DNA from: Bordetella genomosp. 7
GTDB lineage: Bacteria; Pseudomonadota; Gammaproteobacteria; Burkholderiales; Burkholderiaceae_B
DNA: 64,000 nt
Reading direction: 5' to 3'
NCBI RefSeq assembly: GCF_002261265.1
Contig: NZ_NEVK01000001.1
Coordinates: forward strand, 1 to 64,000
The position numbers were made by a program, and so were the translations under genes. The notes beneath the pieces are model-generated. The model saw only the letters and a program-made list of their open reading frames with translations, did not search any database and was not told the DNA's origin. Shown here in pieces: positions 60,784-64,000 of this stretch. Position 1 is the stretch's first letter. Each line of letters opens with the position of its first letter.

Positions 60784-60914
60784 TCCTGTAGCGCATGCGA
60801 ATGCGACGTGGAAATCGGTTGAACAATCATACCCGGAGGGCGTTCAATAAGGCGTACTGGATCAACACATGTGTGGCGCGGAACCCTGCCGCCATGCAGC
60901 GGCGGAGAACTTCG

Positions 60915-61172
60915 ATGGCCGGCGAACCGATCAGCCTGTATTGCGCAACGGGAATGTCAATGGCATTGACGCGCGATCCGGTGCGGGTGCGGCGCGTGCC
61001 GGGCCTGCGTATTCTTTGCCAGGCCGGCGTGGCATGGGTATCGGAATATCGGTGCCGCGACGACTACGTGCTTGGTGCCGGTGACACCGTGCGCCTGCGC
61101 GGCAATCGCGATATTGTGATGAGCGGGCTGCCCGACGCGCGGGTGGCGCTTTTCCTGGAGCCTACGTCATGA
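60915..61172 (+). CDS. DUF2917 domain protein
   Basis: About 85 residues from ATG 60915, with GGAG eight bases upstream; an in-frame ATG at 60894 would add seven residues. The protein is a single small beta-rich domain: RVPGLRILCQAGVAWVSEYR, then DYVLGAGDTVRLRGNRDIVM, typical of DUF2917, which is often next to a LysR/GcvA-like regulator. The family's function is unknown; it resembles a cupin-like fold. Its stop overlaps the next start (ATGA). Confidence 0.82.
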   Translation: MAGEPISLYCATGMSMALTRDPVRVRRVPGLRILCQAGVAWVSEYRCRDDYVLGAGDTVRLRGNRDIVMSGLPDARVALFLEPTS

Positions 61173-61789
61173 CTGCAACTGCCTTGCCCTGCGAATTGTG
61201 GTTCGACTTCGCCAGCCCCTATAGCTACCTGGCGGTCGAGCGCGTCGAGCCCCTGGCTCGCCAAGCCGGCGTCGATGTCGTGTTGCGGCCGTTTCTGCTT
61301 GGTCCGATTTTCCAGGCGCAGGGGTGGAACGATTCGCCCTTTCGCCTGTTTCCCGGCAAGGGCGCATACATGATGCGCGACGTCGCGCGCCTGGCGGACA
61401 AGTACGGCATCGCCTACCAGCGACCCAGCCAGTTTCCGCGCATGAGTGTCCTGGCTGCGCGCGTGGCATTGCTGGGGCAAGAGCAGCCCTGGGGCGCCGG
61501 GTTCTGCCGTGCGGTGTTTCGCGCCAACTTTGCCGGCGATCTCGACATCCAGGACGAGTCCGTCGTGCGCAATTTGCTGCAAGCCCTGGACGTAAATGGC
61601 TCCGCCCTGGTGGAGCAGGCTCGCCAGGAAACCACCAAAGAGGCCTTGCGACGCCGCGTCGACCGGGCTCGCGAACTGGGCATCTTCGGCGCCCCTACCC
61701 TGATGGTGGGTAGCGAGATGTTCTGGGGTAACGACCGTCTGGAAGATGCCTTGCAATGGGCTGCAAGCGGGCGCAAGGCCGGGTCTTGA
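61169..61789 (+). CDS. 2-hydroxychromene-2-carboxylate isomerase-like (DsbA-fold, kappa GST class)
   Basis: 206 residues with a thioredoxin-like start ELWFDFASPYSYLAVERV; Ser of DFASPYSY takes the place of the CxxC pair, as in HCCA isomerases. Other matches are LRPFLLGPIFQAQGWND, GIFGAPTLMVGSEMFWGNDR at the C-terminal end, and QDESVVRNLLQALD. It is a glutathione-dependent isomerase family protein that can act in aromatic catabolism. It overlaps the DUF2917 gene. Its link to the pathways in this window is not clear. Confidence 0.88.
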   Translation: MTATALPCELWFDFASPYSYLAVERVEPLARQAGVDVVLRPFLLGPIFQAQGWNDSPFRLFPGKGAYMMRDVARLADKYGIAYQRPSQFPRMSVLAARVALLGQEQPWGAGFCRAVFRANFAGDLDIQDESVVRNLLQALDVNGSALVEQARQETTKEALRRRVDRARELGIFGAPTLMVGSEMFWGNDRLEDALQWAASGRKAGS

Positions 61790-61820
61790 AACTGCCGCCC
61801 GGTTAAACAGGAGATTGACA

Positions 61821-62576
61821 ATGTCTACCGACAAGAAAGTCATGATCGTCACCGGAGCCAGCCGCGGCATCGGCGCGGCTGTCGCCATGCTGGCCGCCCG
61901 GCGCGGCTATAGCGTCTGCGTCAATTATCGCCATCGCCGCGACGCGGCCGACGAGGTGGTGGCGGCCATCCGCGCCGAAGGCGGCCAGGCGATCGCCGTC
62001 GCAGCGGACATGGCCGACGAGGCGCAAGTCGTGCAGCTGTTCCAGGCGGTAGACCGCGAGCTGGGGCGCGTAGACGCCCTGGTCAACAATGCGGGGGTGC
62101 TGGAAACCCAGATGCGCGTAGAGGACATGGATGCGGCACGCGTCTCGCGCATCCTGGCCACCAACGTCGTAGGCGCGCTGGTCTGTTGCCGCGAGGCGGT
62201 GCGCCGCATGGCCCCCCGGCACGGCGGCCGGGGCGGGGCGATCGTCAACGTGTCGTCGGTGGCCGCCCGCCTGGGCTCGCCGGGCGAATACGTCGACTAC
62301 GCGGCGTCCAAGGGCGCGCTGGATACGCTGACCATCGGGCTGTCGAAAGAAGTGGCTGCCGACGGCATCCGCGTCAACGCGGTACGCCCGGGAACGATCT
62401 ATACCGATATGCATGCCAGCGGCGGCGAGCCCGGCCGGGTTGATCGCCTGGCAAGCTCGATTCCGCTGCAGCGCGGCGGCACCGTCGACGAAGTGGCCGG
62501 CGCCGTGATGTGGTTTTTCTCGGAAGAGGCCGGCTATACCACCGGCTCGTTCATCGAGGTGTCGGGCGGCAAGTAG
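61821..62576 (+). CDS. Short-chain dehydrogenase/reductase (SDR)
   Basis: 251 residues from ATG 61821 with AGGAGA upstream. The classical SDR marks are TGASRGIGAAVAML at 12-25, NNAGV near 90, the Ser in IVNVSSVAARLGS near 140, and the catalytic YVDYAASKGALD (Tyr-x3-Lys) near 160. The end EVSGGK is typical. It reduces a ketone or oxidises an alcohol with NAD(P). It follows the HCCA isomerase-like gene by 31 bases and likely belongs to the same operon. Function beyond the family is not determined. Confidence 0.92.
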   Translation: MSTDKKVMIVTGASRGIGAAVAMLAARRGYSVCVNYRHRRDAADEVVAAIRAEGGQAIAVAADMADEAQVVQLFQAVDRELGRVDALVNNAGVLETQMRVEDMDAARVSRILATNVVGALVCCREAVRRMAPRHGGRGGAIVNVSSVAARLGSPGEYVDYAASKGALDTLTIGLSKEVAADGIRVNAVRPGTIYTDMHASGGEPGRVDRLASSIPLQRGGTVDEVAGAVMWFFSEEAGYTTGSFIEVSGGK

Positions 62577-62594
62577 CCCTGCGCCCCCCGCTGC

Positions 62595-62741
62595 CTATCG
62601 GCCGGTATTGGGGTAGTCGGGGCCCGCGTCATGAAAGCCGCCGGTGCTGTAAGGATTGACGGCGCCCGGGTGGGGCGGCCCCGCGCGGTGCGGGCCGTCG
62701 GCGCAGGCGGCCAGGGTCAGCCAATGTAAACGAGATTTCAT
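62595..62741 (-). CDS. Small 48-residue putative lipoprotein upstream of trpC
   Basis: A short frame of 48 residues, MKSRLHWLTLAACADGPHRA and on, with AGGAGA eight bases upstream and ATG at 62741. The first ten residues are positively charged, then hydrophobic, and end in the lipobox LAAC, so a lipid-anchored Cys 13 is expected. The rest is Pro/Gly/His-rich (NPYSTGGFHDAGPDYPNT). Codon positions are GC-rich like the neighbours. It lies 51 bases after trpC on the same strand, so it may be co-transcribed with trpDC. I recognise no family. Confidence 0.6.
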   Translation of the reverse strand: MKSRLHWLTLAACADGPHRAGPPHPGAVNPYSTGGFHDAGPDYPNTGR

Positions 62742-62792
62742 GATGGTCTCCTGAGAGTCCTTGGAGCGGGCTGTCGTACGCCGGCGTACGAC

Positions 62793-63581
62793 TCACTCCA
62801 TCAGCCGCGCCAGTTCCACTCCGGGATCGTCCGCACGCATGAACGCTTCGCCAACCAGGAAGGCGTCTACGTTGTGGCGCCGCATCAGTTGGACGTCTTC
62901 CGGAGAAAGAATGCCGCTTTCGGTAATGACCCGCTTGCCGGCGGGGATCATGGGCAGCAGGTCCAGGGTGTTCTGCAAGCTGGTTTCAAAGGTGCGCAGA
63001 TTGCGGTTGTTGATGCCGAGCAAGGGCGTCTGCAGGCTGAGCGCGACGTCGAGTTCCTTGGCGTCGTGCACTTCCACAAGCACATCCATGCCCAGTTCAA
63101 ACGCGACGGCTTCCAGTTCGCGCAGGTGGGTGGGTGTCAGGGCGGCCACGATCAACAGCACGCAGTCGGCGCCCATGGCGCGCGCGGAGATGACCTGGTA
63201 GGGGTCGATGATGAAATCTTTGCGCAGCACGGGCAGCGGGCAAGCCGCGCGGGCGCGCCGCAGATTGTCGTGCGAGCCCTGGAAAAATTGCACGTCGGTC
63301 AGTACCGACAGGCACGCCGCGCCGTGCACCGCATAGGTGGCCGCGATGGCCGCCGGGTCGAAGTTTTCGCGCAGCACGCCCTTGGAGGGCGACGCTTTCT
63401 TGATTTCGGCAATGACGCCGGCCTTGCCCTGGGCGATCTTGTCTTCAATGGCCTGGGCAAAACCTCGCACGTCCTGGCGCGCCTGCGCCTCGCGCAGCAG
63501 CTCTGCTTCGCTGCGCATTTGGCGCGCGGTTGCGACTTCCTCAGCCTTGACGGCGAGAATCCTCGCGAGAATGTCGTTCAT
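62793..63581 (-). CDS. trpC: Indole-3-glycerol phosphate synthase
   Basis: 262 residues, a TIM-barrel enzyme. Conserved blocks are [20 protein letters not shown] near residue 57, [14 protein letters not shown] near 90, [14 protein letters not shown] near 115, and [14 protein letters not shown] near 185, with the ending [11 protein letters not shown]. The Glu and Lys residues in these blocks form the active site. It converts the CdRP intermediate to indole glycerol phosphate. The start overlaps the trpD stop (ATGA), so trpD and trpC are translationally coupled. It is not fused to trpF. Confidence 0.95.
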   Translation of the reverse strand: MNDILARILAVKAEEVATARQMRSEAELLREAQARQDVRGFAQAIEDKIAQGKAGVIAEIKKASPSKGVLRENFDPAAIAATYAVHGAACLSVLTDVQFFQGSHDNLRRARAACPLPVLRKDFIIDPYQVISARAMGADCVLLIVAALTPTHLRELEAVAFELGMDVLVEVHDAKELDVALSLQTPLLGINNRNLRTFETSLQNTLDLLPMIPAGKRVITESGILSPEDVQLMRRHNVDAFLVGEAFMRADDPGVELARLME

Positions 63582-64000
63582 TTCAGGAATTTCCGGGTAT
63601 ATGTGCAGAACTCTTCCAGCTTGGCTCGCGCCGCGCCGTTAGCAATCGTTTCAAAAGCCAATTTCAGGGCTTCGGCAATGGTGGGGGCCTTATTGCCGGC
63701 ATAAATGGCCAAGCCGGCATTGAAGCCGACGATGTCGCGGGCAACTCCGTCGACATTGTCCAACGCCTGGATGACAAGCTCGCGGGATTCTTCACGGTTG
63801 CTTACCTTGATGCCCCGATTAGACACCATTGCCAACCCATAGTCTTCGGGGTGGATTTCATATTCGCGCACTTCACCATCCTTGAGCTCTCCCACCATGG
63901 TGGAACCGCCCAGCGAAGCTTCGTCCATGCCATCTTTGCCATGCACCACCAACACGTGGCGCGACCCCAGGCGCTGCAAAACTCGTACCTGAATGCCGAC
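63578..64000 (-). CDS. trpD: Anthranilate phosphoribosyltransferase, C-terminal part (5' cut by window edge)
   Basis: The visible 140 residues are the C-terminal half of TrpD. They include [33 protein letters not shown] and [20 protein letters not shown]. The His/Gly and Asp/Glu residues here are in the substrate site. It transfers phosphoribosyl from PRPP to anthranilate. The coding region continues beyond base 64000, probably after trpG and trpE as in other beta-proteobacteria. Confidence 0.95.
   Translation of the reverse strand, partial: VGIQVRVLQRLGSRHVLVVHGKDGMDEASLGGSTMVGELKDGEVREYEIHPEDYGLAMVSNRGIKVSNREESRELVIQALDNVDGVARDIVGFNAGLAIYAGNKAPTIAEALKLAFETIANGAARAKLEEFCTYTRKFLK

Noticed and set aside
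1-64000. tRNA, rRNA or CRISPR array
   Set aside because: No cloverleaf, ribosomal segment or regularly spaced repeat-spacer pattern was seen; the only tandem repeat is the 69-bp unit at 134-287, which has no variable spacers.
1-64000. Prophage or phage-defence island
   Set aside because: No capsid, portal, terminase, integrase, restriction or CBASS-type gene is visible; the one toxin-antitoxin pair stands alone.

Overview
The window is high-GC DNA, densely packed with catabolic genes. It looks like a member of the Alcaligenaceae, most likely Bordetella or close kin such as Achromobacter. The main reasons are four separate Bug-type periplasmic binding proteins, several FCD-type GntR, IclR and LysR regulators next to catabolic operons, an aromatic-acid degradation block, an iron-uptake set of TonB receptor plus DUF3649/PepSY/DUF3325, and a trpD-trpC end at the right edge. 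This is recognition of gene families, not a database match. No tRNA, rRNA or CRISPR array was seen.

Layout. (1) 1-287: the right end of an IS3-family element, then about 2.2 copies of a 69-bp repeat with nested inverted repeats. (2) 329-8908: a seven-gene minus-strand operon for a sugar acid, tartrate-like or hydroxy-acid substrate (hydroxyacid dehydrogenase, gabD-like, 3-hydroxyisobutyrate-dehydrogenase-like, tartrate dehydrogenase-like, second hydroxyacid dehydrogenase, enolase-superfamily enzyme, Bug), with a divergent GntR regulator and a perfect 14-bp palindrome between them. (3) 9109-14649: an exported methyltransferase-like protein, then a Fur-box-preceded TonB receptor with three inner-membrane accessory genes. 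(4) 14690-23702: a GntR regulator divergent from a dihydropyrimidinase-like enzyme, a second amidohydrolase and a complete peptide/nickel-type ABC importer; a decapitated LysR relic follows. (5) 24277-34981: an MFS transporter and MarR regulator sharing a promoter motif, then a phthalate operon (Bug, oxygenase, decarboxylase, reductase, dihydrodiol dehydrogenase), then pcaHG with divergent pcaQ. (6) 34526-38396: pcaC, pcaB and a Bug, with a divergent LysR. Blocks 5 and 6 together read as phthalate to protocatechuate to the start of the beta-ketoadipate pathway; pcaD, pcaIJ and pcaF are not in the window.

(7) 38574-48102: an orphan LytS-type histidine kinase, then a bidirectional acyl-CoA cluster (two CaiB-type CoA transferases, an AcuI-like reductase, IclR, acyl-CoA dehydrogenase, Bug, nitronate-monooxygenase-like enzyme, enoyl-CoA hydratase) for an unknown carboxylic acid. 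(8) 48137-49254: a RES/Xre toxin-antitoxin pair with its operator. (9) 49412-56412: an RraA-like aldolase, a DUF1615 lipoprotein, otsB-otsA, a catalytically degenerate NlpD-like LysM/LytM protein, and the tctBA transporter pair. (10) 57232-64000: thioesterase, Tat-exported dienelactone hydrolase, exported metallo-beta-lactamase-fold hydrolase, LysR, DUF2917, HCCA isomerase, SDR, an untracked 48-residue lipoprotein, trpC and the 3' part of trpD.

The recurring theme is uptake (Bug, ABC, MFS, Tct) linked to breakdown of organic acids and aromatics, with one local regulator per operon. Nothing is a clearly new system. The least explained parts are the exported methyltransferase, the acyl-CoA cluster, the shared MFS/MarR promoter element and the 69-bp repeats.
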